Below, piece after piece: positions 9,030 to 18,208 of a DNA stretch of 64,000 nt (position 1 is its first letter; every line of letters starts with the position of its first letter). The DNA lies in NCBI RefSeq assembly GCF_014836875.1, contig NZ_JACSQC010000002.1, forward strand, positions 591,596 to 655,595, read 5' to 3'. The stretch is from Arthrobacter pullicola. Lineage in GTDB: Bacteria; Actinomycetota; Actinomycetes; Actinomycetales; Micrococcaceae. The position numbers were made by a program, and so were the translations under genes. Below the pieces are notes generated by a model, which saw only the letters and a program-made list of their open reading frames with translations, did not search any database and was not told where the DNA came from.

Positions 9030-9656
9030 TTATTTGCTCTCCATAAATGTGTATCCATTAATGCGACGTACTGGCCTAACTTCCACCGAGGCAGGAGTTC
9101 GAAAATCTTGGCGACTAATCACGAATATGGACGTTCCCTCACTGGTTACCATATTGTAAAATCTGTAACCAAAGAGCAGAAAAAGCGGATTGAAATACAG
9201 GGCCTGAGACATAAATGTGAAAGCGAAGAGCACGGCGTACACAAAGAGCAACGTTCTGATATCGGGAATGCTTAAAGCGACGAAAAAGTAACCCAGATAG
9301 CTGGGGAGAAATACATTGCTCGCGTGTTCAATAGACGCGATACTTCCCGCCTCGATGGCATCTCGTCCCAACGTCCGGCTCAGCAGGATGCCCAGACTCG
9401 TGAATAGGATCGGAACCATGATAAGGGCAACACTGAGCCCGTAGCGAATGCCGTCACCGAACTGCAGAAATAGAAAGGGTTCTTTAACCTGATAGATGAC
9501 AACTAACAGTGAAGTCGCATTGAATGTTAATAATAGGCGTAATAAAAAAGTCCCCATAAGCAGCCTTTGTGATTTTATCTCGTGAACGATATCAAGTTCA
9601 ATTGCCTGCGGCACCCTTTCGACAGTTACAACCGTCCACCAATGATAGATTTTCAT
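9030..9656 (-). CDS. kwaA: KwaA-like membrane protein of a Kiwa-type defence system
   Basis: A 208-residue integral membrane protein with about four transmembrane segments (near residues 36-58, 70-92, 112-128 and 132-160) and a basic soluble tail ending in strands with FVISRQDFRTPAS. Size, topology and position directly upstream of a KwaB-like gene match KwaA, the membrane sensor of Kiwa. Start set at ATG 9656; a TTG one codon upstream is also possible and neither has a clear ribosome-binding site. AT-rich codon use differs from the chromosomal genes. Without the neighbour this would be only a four-TM hypothetical protein. Confidence 0.6.
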   Translation of the reverse strand: MKIYHWWTVVTVERVPQAIELDIVHEIKSQRLLMGTFLLRLLLTFNATSLLVVIYQVKEPFLFLQFGDGIRYGLSVALIMVPILFTSLGILLSRTLGRDAIEAGSIASIEHASNVFLPSYLGYFFVALSIPDIRTLLFVYAVLFAFTFMSQALYFNPLFLLFGYRFYNMVTSEGTSIFVISRQDFRTPASVEVRPVRRINGYTFMESK

Positions 9657-9752
9657 CAAATGACACTGGAGGCGCTACGCCTTGAAATCCAGTAGATCCA
9701 GCATAGCTACAAAAGCAACGTTTGTCCCATTTTAGTGTACTGAAACTCGCCC

Positions 9753-9782
9753 GTGGACCGGTCGAGTGTGGACCGGTCGAGT
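9753..9782. repeat. Perfect 15-bp tandem duplication
   Basis: Two exact adjacent copies of GTGGACCGGTCGAGT lie about 100 nt upstream of the kwaA-like gene. They could be a regulatory site or a scar of strand slippage. Each copy contains the self-complementary ACCGGT. Confidence 0.85.
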
Positions 9783-10122
9783 ACTGTGGCGGCCTGTTGG
9801 GATCGTGCGACGTGCGCTTCCCAGCATCCACTTGTCGCATGAGATCCGTCCGAAGGAATGGCCGGCGAGAGACCCTAAACGTTAGAATTACGTATAGATA
9901 TGATTTCATCTCAGCGTTGTGCACGCCCGCACCTTCCATCGAGCCGGTCTGTACATGTCGCAAGGATTCGATAAAACGACAGGACCGGAACGAAGACCCG
10001 CAATTGTGGTGGACAACCGTTCCTGCCGGCCCGCTCGATTTGGCTGACGGGCCGAGGTGCAGCAGATCCACCGTCCCATACCGCGTCCCGATGACTTGTC
10101 CGGAACCCGACGCGGCTACGGC

Positions 10123-10146
10123 CTCGGTCTCGGTCTCGGTCTCGAT
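10123..10146. repeat. Hexanucleotide repeat CTCGGT, four copies
   Basis: Three perfect copies of CTCGGT are followed by CTCGAT. This simple repeat lies in a stretch without a supported gene and could be slippage-prone. No function can be assigned. Confidence 0.8.
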
Positions 10147-10394
10147 ATTCTGGCGCATCCAACCGCCGGGCGAATTGTCTCCCATTCCGGCGGATATCCC
10201 GGCTTCGGCTCTCATATGGTTTGCACCCGCTGACGGGCACCGTGGCACTAGAGGCTGGAGAACGCCACATACTCCCGTGTGGAACAGCCGTCATCCGCGT
10301 CCTGGATACCGTTCTCGGACTTGCCTCTCCGCAGGCACCTGCGGTTCGTCCACGGGCGGGAGCCTCTTATAAGCACCTCGAGGCAGGAACCTAG

Positions 10395-10640
10395 CAGGAG
10401 CTCAAGGCTGTCTACGATGCGCTCTCAGCCCGGCTGGCCAGCCCTCCGCCTCAGCCCGAGCAGAAGCTGCGCGACCCCTTTGCCGCAAATATGGACCTGG
10501 ATCAGCCGTGGCAGAAGCGCTGCTCGGACTGGCTGCGGCTGCGCGGTGCTACCGGGCAACTTCGTCCCCATGCAGCCCGCGCTGAAGCTCGCTGGACCCT
10601 GCCCGGAGACCGCGGGGTCTTGTGCTGCCGGGTGCAGCTG
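10395..10640 (+). pseudogene. Possible decayed gene fragment
   Basis: After an in-frame stop at 10392-10394, a frame reads QELKAVYDALSARLASPPPQ and continues with a plausible acidic-amphipathic segment up to about 10560. Beyond that point the sensible reading seems to jump frame, and there is no start codon with a ribosome-binding site. This fits a truncated or frameshifted gene at the edge of the island. Family not recognised. Confidence 0.25.
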
Positions 10641-10726
10641 ACCCCGTCGAGCAGCCGCAGTTGCAGCGGCTGCGAATCACCATGAATCCCAAGAACGCCG
10701 AACCGGTGGCCGTCAGCCCCGCGCAA

Positions 10727-12178
10727 CTAGGCCGAAACCCGCCGCTCCTCAGCATCCGCCCGGTTCAGCTCCACGTACTCGCGCTTCGGCAGCCCCACAG
10801 ACGCCGGAACGCCAGGAAGCTCCTCGCCGCGCAGCGTGGCCTGGGCGGTCTCCCGCATGCAGAGAATGCTGACCAGACCGATGACACCGGCAATCGCCAT
10901 GTACCAGCCGGGCACCAGCTGGTTGCCGGTAGTCTCGATCAGCTGGTTGGCGATGGTCTGCGAAGGGCCGGCGAAGAACGCGGTGGAGAAGTTATAGGCG
11001 ATCGCGAAGCCGGTATAGCGGACCGCGGTCGGGAACATCGCCGGAAGCGTCGAGGACACCGAAGACACCAGGATCACCAGCAGGAAGCCCAGCACACCCA
11101 GGCCGATGAACTGCAGCACCAGGTTCTCCATGCCCAGCAGCGCAATCGCCGGGACGGACAGCACCGTGTACCCGACAGCGGCCGCGAGCAGCAGCGGCTT
11201 GCGGCCAATCCGGTCGGACAGTGCACCGACTGGAGGAATAGCCACCAGCATCAACGCCATCACTACCACCAGCATCCAGTTGCCCTGCGCGGTGCTGTGC
11301 CCCAACTGCCCGCTCAGGTAGGTCGGCATGTAGCCGAGGATCAGGTAGAACGCCACGTTCAGCAGCACCACAAACCCGGCCACAATCAGCAGCTGCCGCC
11401 AGTTGTTCCGCAGCACGGTCCGCAGCGGCGACTTGGTGGTTTCCTCATGCTCCGACGCTTCCGTGTAGACAGCAGCCTCCGTCAGCCGGGTCCGGATCCA
11501 GAGGGCGGTCAGGCCCAGCGGAATGGTCAGCAGGAACGGCAGCCGCCACCAGCCAGCCTCCATGCCGGCATCCCCCACAATCGCGATCAGCGTGGTGCAG
11601 ACAATCGCGGCCATGATGAAGCCCACCGTGGTGCCGAACTCCAGGAAGGAGCCGAAGAACCCGCGGCGCTTATCCGGCGCGGACTCCGCCATGTACACCG
11701 CAGCTCCGCCGTACTCACCGCCGGCGGAGAAGCCCTGCACCAGGCGGCAGATCAGCAGCAGGACCGGAGCGAGCAGGCCCACGGTCTCCAGCGTCGGCAG
11801 CAGCCCGATCGCCCCGGTGGCCAGCGTCATCATGGTCACGGTGAGCACCATAACCTTCTGCCGGCCCACCCTGTCCCCCAGCGGACCGAGGATCAGCCCG
11901 CCCAGCGGCCGGACCAGGAAGGAAAGCGCCAGGGTGGCGAGTGTCAGCGTGACCCCCAGGCCGCCGTCGCCCTCCGTGGAACCGAAGAAGTTCACCGCCA
12001 TATAGATGGTGAGGTAGCCGTAAACGCCGTAGTCGAACCACTCGACGGCGTTGCCCAGCGCCGCGCCCAGGATGGACCGGTGGAGCGAGCGTTTGCCTTC
12101 GGAGGTGCTGGGCTCGGAGCCCGGCACTGCCTGCGGTTCCGGGTGCCTGCCTTGCGTGGGCTGTGAACTGGTGGTCAT
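10727..12178 (-). CDS. MFS transporter, metabolite:H+ symporter (ProP-like) family
   Basis: A 483-residue twelve-helix secondary transporter of the ProP/MHS group, which imports proline, betaine, ectoine or organic acids with protons. The first helix carries GNAVEWFDYGVYGYLTIYMA, typical of ProP. Two family loops are clear: GDRVGRQKVM after helix 2 and SDRIGRKPLL in the second half. The cytoplasmic C-terminal coil of osmosensing E. coli ProP is absent, so it is probably a nutritional importer. ATG start with AAAGGAC upstream. It lies 141 nt downstream of the semialdehyde dehydrogenase gene on the same strand and probably takes up the substrate of this catabolic cluster, with ectoine as the leading guess. 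Confidence 0.88.
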   Translation of the reverse strand: MTTSSQPTQGRHPEPQAVPGSEPSTSEGKRSLHRSILGAALGNAVEWFDYGVYGYLTIYMAVNFFGSTEGDGGLGVTLTLATLALSFLVRPLGGLILGPLGDRVGRQKVMVLTVTMMTLATGAIGLLPTLETVGLLAPVLLLICRLVQGFSAGGEYGGAAVYMAESAPDKRRGFFGSFLEFGTTVGFIMAAIVCTTLIAIVGDAGMEAGWWRLPFLLTIPLGLTALWIRTRLTEAAVYTEASEHEETTKSPLRTVLRNNWRQLLIVAGFVVLLNVAFYLILGYMPTYLSGQLGHSTAQGNWMLVVVMALMLVAIPPVGALSDRIGRKPLLLAAAVGYTVLSVPAIALLGMENLVLQFIGLGVLGFLLVILVSSVSSTLPAMFPTAVRYTGFAIAYNFSTAFFAGPSQTIANQLIETTGNQLVPGWYMAIAGVIGLVSILCMRETAQATLRGEELPGVPASVGLPKREYVELNRADAEERRVSA

Positions 12179-12319
12179 GGGTTTGTCCTTTAGTGAGTGG
12201 TTTGGCTAGCAAGGGTGGTGCCAAGTTCGGGAATCCGGCCGGTGTGCCAGTCCCCATCACGCTCAAAATCAGTCCCGCAGCAGCCCGGGCCTTCGCCCCG
12301 GGGCTACCAGTCACCAGGC

Positions 12320-13804
12320 CTACCGGGGCACGGCCAGGTATTTCGTTTCCAGGAATTCCTCGATCCCCACCCGCCCTCCTTCACGGCCCAGCCCGGAGGC
12401 CTTGATCCCGCCGAACGGTGCCGCCGGATTGGAGACGATCCCGGTGTTGAGTCCCACCATGCCGACCTCCAGCGCATCCCCCATCCGGAACCCGCGGTCC
12501 ACGTCCTGCGTGAACAGGTAGCCGACCAGCCCCCACGGGGTGTCATTGGCCAGCCGGGTGACTTCTTCCTCGGTGTCGAACGGGACCACGGGGGCCACCG
12601 GGCCGAAGATCTCCTCGCTCATCAGGTCCGAATCCGGGCTGACCCCGGAGAGGACCGTCGGTGTGTAGAAATAGCCGGGCCCCTCCGGCCGCGACCCGCC
12701 GCAGACCACCTCCGCGCCCTTGGCGACGGCGTCGTCCACCAGCTCCTGCACCTTGGTGAGTGCCTTCTCCTCCACCAGGGGCCCGACGTCGGTGCCCGGC
12801 TCCGCACCGTTGCCCACCGACAGTGTGCTCAGGCGGGCGGCGAGCCGGCGGGCGAACTCGTCCGCCACCGACCGCTGCACAAACATCCGGTTGGCCGCGG
12901 TGCAGGCCTCGCCCATGTTGCGCATCTTCGCGGCGACGGCACCGTCCACGGCGCGGTCCAGGTCCGCGTCCTCGAACACGATGAACGGCGCGTTCCCGCC
13001 CAGTTCCATCGAGGAGCGCATCACATGCTCAGCGGCCTGGCCCAGCAGGCGCACACCCACTTCGGTGGATCCGGTGAAGCTGACCTTCCGGGCGATGCCG
13101 CTGGACATCCACGGCGACACCACCTTCGAGGCCTTCGACGTCGGCACCACGTTCAGCACCCCGGCGGGCAGCCCGGCCTCCACCAGGATGTCCACCAGCA
13201 CCAGCGAGGACAGCGGGGTCAGGTTCGCGGGCTTGAACACCATGGTGCATCCGGCGGCGATGGCCGGGCCGATCTTGCGGGTGCCCATGGCCAGCGGAAA
13301 GTTCCACGGCGTGACCAGCACGCACGGACCCACGGGTTCCTTCGAGACGATGATCCGGGTCTTGCCGTCGCCGGTGGTGGTGGCGTCGCCGCCGATGCGC
13401 ACGGCTTCCTCGGAGAACCAGCGGAAGAACTCGGCCGCGTACGCCACTTCCCCCTTGGCTTCGGCGAGCGGCTTGCCCATTTCGGTGGTCATGATCAGCG
13501 CCAGCTCGTCCTGCCGGGCCATGATCAGGTCATAGGCGCGGCGCAGGATCTCGCTGCGCTCCCGGGGAGCGGTCGCAGCCCACTCCTTCTGCACCCGGCC
13601 GGCGGTTTCGATCGCCCGCTGGGCGTCCTCCGGGCCGCCGTCGGCCACCGTAGCGACGACCTCTTCGGTGGCGGGATTCACGACGTCGAACCGCGCACCG
13701 GACGCGGCGTCGGCCCACTGCCCGTCGATGAACAGGCCGGTACTGACCTTGGCGATGGCGTCGAGGGCCTGCTGCGAGGTGCGGGTGCTGGTTTGGGTTG
13801 TCAT
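12320..13804 (-). CDS. NAD(P)-dependent semialdehyde dehydrogenase (GabD/DoeC-like)
   Basis: A 494-residue aldehyde dehydrogenase oxidising a C4 semialdehyde, either succinate semialdehyde (GabD) or aspartate semialdehyde (DoeC in ectoine breakdown). Visible signatures are the cofactor segment TPWNFPLAMGTRKIGPA, FTGSTEVGVRLL, the general-base motif MELGGNAP and the catalytic Cys in GEACTAANRMF. I set the start at ATG 13804, whose ATGA overlaps the stop of the upstream oxidoreductase, so the two are translationally coupled. The reading frame extends further upstream but there lies within the other gene. The exact substrate is inferred from the cluster. Confidence 0.88.
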   Translation of the reverse strand: MTTQTSTRTSQQALDAIAKVSTGLFIDGQWADAASGARFDVVNPATEEVVATVADGGPEDAQRAIETAGRVQKEWAATAPRERSEILRRAYDLIMARQDELALIMTTEMGKPLAEAKGEVAYAAEFFRWFSEEAVRIGGDATTTGDGKTRIIVSKEPVGPCVLVTPWNFPLAMGTRKIGPAIAAGCTMVFKPANLTPLSSLVLVDILVEAGLPAGVLNVVPTSKASKVVSPWMSSGIARKVSFTGSTEVGVRLLGQAAEHVMRSSMELGGNAPFIVFEDADLDRAVDGAVAAKMRNMGEACTAANRMFVQRSVADEFARRLAARLSTLSVGNGAEPGTDVGPLVEEKALTKVQELVDDAVAKGAEVVCGGSRPEGPGYFYTPTVLSGVSPDSDLMSEEIFGPVAPVVPFDTEEEVTRLANDTPWGLVGYLFTQDVDRGFRMGDALEVGMVGLNTGIVSNPAAPFGGIKASGLGREGGRVGIEEFLETKYLAVPR

Positions 13805-16800
13805 GCGGTTTCTCTTTCTCTGTCTGTGGAAGTTCTGTCTGTGACGGGCCCCGGATCGAGGAGCTGGGCCAGATGGGTGCCCGGCCGGGCGGCGTCGAGC
13901 TGCTTGACCTGCATGACGCAGGAGAAGCCGTCGGTCAGGATTACGGTGTCCGCGCTGGTGTCCCACATCGCCGGGGCGAGGGCTTGCTCGGCTACCTGCA
14001 TGCTCACGTCGAAGTGCTCCTTTTCGAAGCCGAAGTTCCCGGCCACGCCGCAGCAGCCGGTCGCGTCGACCACGCTGGGAACCCCGACGGCGGCCAACGC
14101 GGATTTCTGCGTTCCGGCACCGAAGACGGAGTATTCGTGGCAGTGCGTCTGCAGCACCACCTGCTCCGGCAGCGGCACCGCGGGAGACGGCGTCCAGCCG
14201 CCCGCGGACAGTTCGCCCACGTGCGCCGCGAAACTTTGAACCCGGGCGGCGACCCGGCGGGCCTGCTCGGTGGGAATCAGCTCCGGCAGGTCCTTTCGCA
14301 GCGCGGCGGCACAGCTGGGCTCGACGACGACGATGGGCCTCTCGGTCCCGTCGTCCAGCACCTGCGCGGCGTTGGCCAGGAGCTTCTTGGCGGTGTCCAG
14401 CTGGCCGGTGGAGATCCAGGTCAGGCCGCAGCAGGCGTCCGCGGAGCATTCCGTCCGCTCCCCCGCACCGGTCAGCACGCGGGCGGCGGCACCGGCGACT
14501 GCGGGGCGGAAACCGCGGGTGAAGGTGTCGACGAAGAGCAGGACGCCGTCCGTCGGGTTCGGGGACGTAAGGCCATCAGTCCGCCGGGGCATCTCCACCC
14601 CGGCAGCTGCCAGTTCTGTCCGCCATTCCCCCGCGCCGGCGAAGCGGGGCAGGGAGCGTTCGGTGGTGAGGCCGCCGAGCTTCGCGGCGAGTTTGTCGAG
14701 CGGGGTGGCCAGCACTGCGTTGACCAGTGGTGCCACCCGGCCGGTGAGCTTGAGCCAGCGCGGCAGCCAGCCGAGCGAGAAGTGCGAGAGTGGCCGTAGC
14801 CGGCCGCGGTAGTAGTGGTCGAAGAACTCCGACTTGTACGTCGCCATGTCCACGCCGGTGGGGCAGTCGCTGGAGCAGGCCTTGCAGGAGAGGCAGAGGT
14901 CAAGGGCCTCGCGGACCTCCTCGGATTTCCAGCCCTCCTGCACGGTGCGGGCGCCGCGGACCATGTCCTGCAGCACCCGGGCCCGGCCCCGCGTGGAGTC
15001 CTTCTCATCCCGGGTGGCCCGGTAGCTGGGGCACATCACGCCGCCGGCATCGGTGCGGCAGCGGCCGACCCCGATGCAGCTCTGCACCGCATGAACAAAC
15101 GGATCCACCGCGGCCCCGGGAGCAGGGTCGTCAGTCTCCACCGACGACCCTCCCCCGGCGTGCAGCGGCCGCAGGTCGAAGCTGGTGCGCCATTCCCGCG
15201 CGGGCACCCCGTCCAGCGCCAGGTGCTCATCGATCGGATCCGGATCGGTCAGCGATCCCGGGTTCAGGATCCCGGCCGGGTCCCACAGCCGCCGGTACGC
15301 GGTGAACGCCGTGAGCAGACGTGGGGAGTACATCAGCGGCAGCAGCGCGGACCGGGCCCGGCCGTCGCCGTGTTCGCCGGAGAGCGAGCCGCCGTGCTGC
15401 ACCACCAGCCGGGCGGCGTCGGCGGAGAAGGTCCGGAACACGTCCCTCCCGGCCGCGGTGCGCAAGTCATAGGTGATCCGGATGTGCATACACCCGGCGC
15501 CGAAGTGCCCGTACATCACACCCTGCAGCCCGTACTGGTCCAGCAGGTTACGGAAGTCGGCCAGGTAGTCGGCCAGCTTTTCCGGTGCGACGGCGGAATC
15601 CTCCCACCCGGGCCAGGACTCACCGCCGGTGGACAGCCGGGAGGACAGCCCGGCGCCGTCTTCCCGGACACGCCAGAGCGAGCCCCGCTCCACGTCGTCG
15701 GGCACCGGGCGGCCTTCGATCAGCCGGCCGTTCTCGGCGAGCCTAGCCAGCAGCCGGTCCGCCGCGGCCTGCACGGAGGCCGGATCGTCGCCGTCGAGGT
15801 CCACGTACAGCCAGGCCTTGCCCGCGGGCAGGCCGGTCACCGAGCCGGCGCCGCGGCGGAAACGCATGGTGTCCACAATGGCTTCGTCGATCCCCTCCAC
15901 TGCCGCCGGGGAAAACTCCAGGATGGTTTCGATATCGCGGGCTGCCTCCACCACGTCCGCGTAGCCGAGGCAGACCAGCAGCGCGCTGGCCGGTTTGGGC
16001 ACCAGCTTCATCCGCGCGCCGACAATCACGGCACAGGTCCCCTCGGAGCCCACCAGTGCGCGGGCCACGTTGAAGCCGTGTTCCGGCAGCAGGTTGGCCA
16101 GATGGTAGCCGGAAACCTGGCGCTGGATCCGGCCGAGTTCTACCCGGAAGTCCGCCAGGTTGGCGTGCGCCAGCTCCTGCAGACCCGCGGCCAGTGCAGC
16201 GGCCCGCCGCTCAGAAAAACTGTCCGCCGGGTCGGTGGCGTGCAGTCCCGTGGCCGTGGCGGTGAGCCGGGCGCCGTCGGCCGTGACGACGTCGATCTCC
16301 GTCACATGGTCCGAGGTGCGGCCGTAGCGCACGGAGTGGTTGCCGCAGGCGTCGTTGCCCAGGGCGCCGCCCACGGTGGCGCGGTTCTTCGACGACGGAT
16401 CCGGGGCGAAGGTGAAACGGTTGCCGGTAGCCTGCTCCACCTCCCGGGACAGGACAGCGAGGACGACGCCGGGGTCCACGGCCACGGTGCCGGTGGCCTC
16501 GTCGATCCCGTGGATGCGGTTCAGATGCCGGGAGAAGTCCAGGACAACGCCGGGGCCAATCGCGTTGCCGGCCATGGAGGTGCCGCCGCCCCGGCTCACC
16601 AGCGGTGTTCCGGTGTCCCGGCAGACCGCGAGGACGGCGACGACGTCGTCCACCGACCGCGGGAACACCACGGCCAGCGGCGGCACCCGGTAGTTCGACG
16701 CGTCATAGGAGTACTCGGCCAGCCGCCGCGGCGAAGCATCGGCAGGAATCCCCGCCGCGGCCAGCGCCGCCAGCAGCCCACCGCTGCCCGGTCCGCCAGC

Positions 16801-16839
16801 CGGAGCTGCGGACGGGGCTGCGATGCCGGTTTTTGTCAT
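13801..16839 (-). CDS. FAD-binding and Fe-S-binding oxidoreductase (GlcD/GlpC fusion type)
   Basis: A 1012-residue flavo-iron-sulfur dehydrogenase of a D-2-hydroxy acid. The N-terminal FAD-binding type 4 domain shows PLVSRGGGTSMAGNAIGPGV and NDACGNHSVRYGRTSDHV; the substrate/FAD cap domain follows to about residue 560. A ferredoxin-like part has CIGVGRCRTDAGGVMCPSY and CLSCKACSSDCPTG, and the C-terminus carries two CCG repeats (CCGLTWISTG and CCGVAGNFGFEKEH). D-lactate or D-2-hydroxyglutarate are typical substrates. It overlaps both neighbours by 4 nt (ATGA), so it is the middle gene of a coupled operon. It might reoxidise the hydroxy acid made by the divergent D-2-hydroxyacid dehydrogenase. 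Confidence 0.9.
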   Translation of the reverse strand: MTKTGIAAPSAAPAGGPGSGGLLAALAAAGIPADASPRRLAEYSYDASNYRVPPLAVVFPRSVDDVVAVLAVCRDTGTPLVSRGGGTSMAGNAIGPGVVLDFSRHLNRIHGIDEATGTVAVDPGVVLAVLSREVEQATGNRFTFAPDPSSKNRATVGGALGNDACGNHSVRYGRTSDHVTEIDVVTADGARLTATATGLHATDPADSFSERRAAALAAGLQELAHANLADFRVELGRIQRQVSGYHLANLLPEHGFNVARALVGSEGTCAVIVGARMKLVPKPASALLVCLGYADVVEAARDIETILEFSPAAVEGIDEAIVDTMRFRRGAGSVTGLPAGKAWLYVDLDGDDPASVQAAADRLLARLAENGRLIEGRPVPDDVERGSLWRVREDGAGLSSRLSTGGESWPGWEDSAVAPEKLADYLADFRNLLDQYGLQGVMYGHFGAGCMHIRITYDLRTAAGRDVFRTFSADAARLVVQHGGSLSGEHGDGRARSALLPLMYSPRLLTAFTAYRRLWDPAGILNPGSLTDPDPIDEHLALDGVPAREWRTSFDLRPLHAGGGSSVETDDPAPGAAVDPFVHAVQSCIGVGRCRTDAGGVMCPSYRATRDEKDSTRGRARVLQDMVRGARTVQEGWKSEEVREALDLCLSCKACSSDCPTGVDMATYKSEFFDHYYRGRLRPLSHFSLGWLPRWLKLTGRVAPLVNAVLATPLDKLAAKLGGLTTERSLPRFAGAGEWRTELAAAGVEMPRRTDGLTSPNPTDGVLLFVDTFTRGFRPAVAGAAARVLTGAGERTECSADACCGLTWISTGQLDTAKKLLANAAQVLDDGTERPIVVVEPSCAAALRKDLPELIPTEQARRVAARVQSFAAHVGELSAGGWTPSPAVPLPEQVVLQTHCHEYSVFGAGTQKSALAAVGVPSVVDATGCCGVAGNFGFEKEHFDVSMQVAEQALAPAMWDTSADTVILTDGFSCVMQVKQLDAARPGTHLAQLLDPGPVTDRTSTDRERETA

Positions 16840-18143
16840 CGGCGCTCCGTGGTTGCTGCAGTGGTTGCAGTCGTGGCAGCGGCCGGAACAGCGCCAGTCA
16901 CGGCGGCCAGGGCGGCTTCGAAGCGCTCCAGCCCCAGGCCGATTTCCTCGGCAGTGACCACCAGGGCCGGGATCAGCCGGACCACGTTGCCGGCCGGGCC
17001 GCAGGTCAGGGTCAGCAGGCCCTGGTCCGTGGTGGCCTGCTGCACCGCGGCGGCGGTCGCAGCGTCCGGTTTGCCGTCCGTGGCGGTGAACTCGATGCCC
17101 TGCATCAGGCCGCGCCCGCGGACGTCGCCGATCACCGGGAACCGGGCCTGGATCTCCCGCAGCCCGGCCTGCAGCTGTTCGCCGCGGACCCGCGAGTTCT
17201 CCACCAGCCCTTCCTCCCGCACCACTTCCAGGGTGGCGACGCCGGCGGCAGCGGACACGGCATTGCCGCCGTAGGTGCCGCCCTGCGAACCCGGCCAGGC
17301 CTTGGACATGGTCTCGGTGGACGCGGCGATGGCGGAAATCGGGAAGCCCGAGGCAATACCCTTGGCGGTGATGAGGATGTCCGGGGTGGCACTGGAGTAC
17401 TGGTGGCCCCAGAATTTTCCGGTGCGGCCCACGCCGGCCTGGACCTCGTCGAAGATCAGCTGGATGCCGAACTTGTCCGCGCGCTCGCGCAGTCCCTCCA
17501 GAAACGCGCGCGGGGTGGGCAGGTAGCCGCCGTCGCCCAGCGCGGGTTCAATCAGGAACGCAGCGGTGTCCTTGGGATCGGTGCGGGTCTGGAGCAGGTA
17601 GTCGAGCTCCTGCAATGCGAAGGCGACGGCGGTGTCTTCGTCCCAGCCGTAGCGGTACGCGTAGGGGAAGGCGGACATGTGGACGCCGGCCATCAGCGGC
17701 GCGAAGCCGGCGGAAAACTTGGTGCCCGCCGTCGTCAGTGAGGCGGCAGCGACGGTGCGGCCGTGGAACCCGCCCTGGAACACCACAATGTTGGGCCGGC
17801 CGGTGGCCATGCGGGCCAGCCGGACCGCGGCTTCCACGGCTTCGGAGCCGGAGTTGGCGTAGAAGACGGAGTCCAGTCCGGCCGGGAGGACCTCGCCCAG
17901 CTTCTCGGTCAGCTCGAGCAGTGGTTTGTGCATCACGGTGGTGTACTGCGCGTGGATGATCTTGCCGACCTGCTCCCGGGCGGCGGCCACCACCTTCGGG
18001 TGGCAGTGCCCGGTGCTGGTGACGCCGATTCCCGTGGTGAAGTCCAGGTAGGACCTGCCGTCGGTCCCGTGGATCCAGCTGCCGAGGGCATGGTCCACGA
18101 TCACCGGGGTTGCTTGCTTGAGGGCGGGGCTGAGGGAAGTCAT
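16836..18143 (-). CDS. Class III aminotransferase (GABA/diaminobutyrate type)
   Basis: A 435-residue PLP enzyme moving an amino group from an omega-amino acid (GABA, or 2,4-diaminobutyrate in ectoine breakdown) to 2-oxoglutarate, giving the semialdehyde used by the dehydrogenase in the same operon. The fold-type I signatures are YANSGSEAVEAAVRLAR, the phosphate loop FQGGFHGRT, FDEVQAGVGRTGKFWG, and the PLP lysine in DILITAKGIASGFP. Start at ATG 18143; a TTG further up would run into the operator. The ATG lies 6 nt after a weak -10-like CATCAT, so the message may be leaderless. First gene of the minus-strand operon. Confidence 0.88.
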   Translation of the reverse strand: MTSLSPALKQATPVIVDHALGSWIHGTDGRSYLDFTTGIGVTSTGHCHPKVVAAAREQVGKIIHAQYTTVMHKPLLELTEKLGEVLPAGLDSVFYANSGSEAVEAAVRLARMATGRPNIVVFQGGFHGRTVAAASLTTAGTKFSAGFAPLMAGVHMSAFPYAYRYGWDEDTAVAFALQELDYLLQTRTDPKDTAAFLIEPALGDGGYLPTPRAFLEGLRERADKFGIQLIFDEVQAGVGRTGKFWGHQYSSATPDILITAKGIASGFPISAIAASTETMSKAWPGSQGGTYGGNAVSAAAGVATLEVVREEGLVENSRVRGEQLQAGLREIQARFPVIGDVRGRGLMQGIEFTATDGKPDAATAAAVQQATTDQGLLTLTCGPAGNVVRLIPALVVTAEEIGLGLERFEAALAAVTGAVPAAATTATTAATTERR

Positions 18144-18172
18144 GCCGTTATGATGCAGGTCACATCTGTCTA

Positions 18173-18189
18173 TTGTCAACAATCCTGCA
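18173..18189. promoter_or_regulatory. Probable GntR operator in divergent promoter
   Basis: TTGTCAACAATCCTGCA lies between the divergent aminotransferase and hydroxyacid-dehydrogenase genes. Its core ATTGTCAACAAT is palindromic. It covers a TTGTCA -35-like box for the rightward gene and a TTGACA -35-like box for the leftward one. The same 17-nt sequence with two changes occurs upstream of the GntR gene at 23844-23860, so I infer it binds that GntR protein. Confidence 0.65.
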
Positions 18190-18196
18190 ATAGGGA

Positions 18197-18202
18197 TACG
18201 GT
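18197..18202 (+). promoter_or_regulatory. -10 box of a leaderless promoter
   Basis: TACGGT lies 18 nt after TTGTCA (18173-18178) and 6 nt before the GTG start of the hydroxyacid dehydrogenase. This spacing predicts transcription starting at the GTG itself. No Shine-Dalgarno sequence is present, in agreement. Confidence 0.5.
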
Positions 18203-18208
18203 TGTGGC

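Larger units (their letters stand above)
9657..10726. other. Gene-poor region upstream of the Kiwa-like pair
   Basis: About 1.07 kb without a supported gene. It holds a perfect 15-bp tandem duplication (9753-9782), a CTCGGT hexamer run (10123-10146), and near the right end a frame that may be a decayed gene (10395-10640). Long frames on both strands here (for example 9598-10248 minus) have shifting composition and no recognisable domain. The promoter of the kwaA-like gene is expected at 9660-9760. GC rises toward 10.2 kb, marking the right boundary of the AT-rich island. Confidence 0.45.

Noticed and set aside
9598..10248. Minus-strand frame of 216 codons upstream of the kwaA-like gene
   Set aside because: Runs into kwaA out of frame, has a simple repeat in the middle and no domain; composition is not codon-like.
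7234..10726. Insertion sequence or integrase flanking the defence genes
   Set aside because: No transposase or integrase reading frame and no terminal inverted repeats could be found by eye.
14815..17274. Plus-strand frame of 819 codons opposite the FAD/Fe-S oxidoreductase
   Set aside because: Shadow of a gene with complete family motifs on the other strand.
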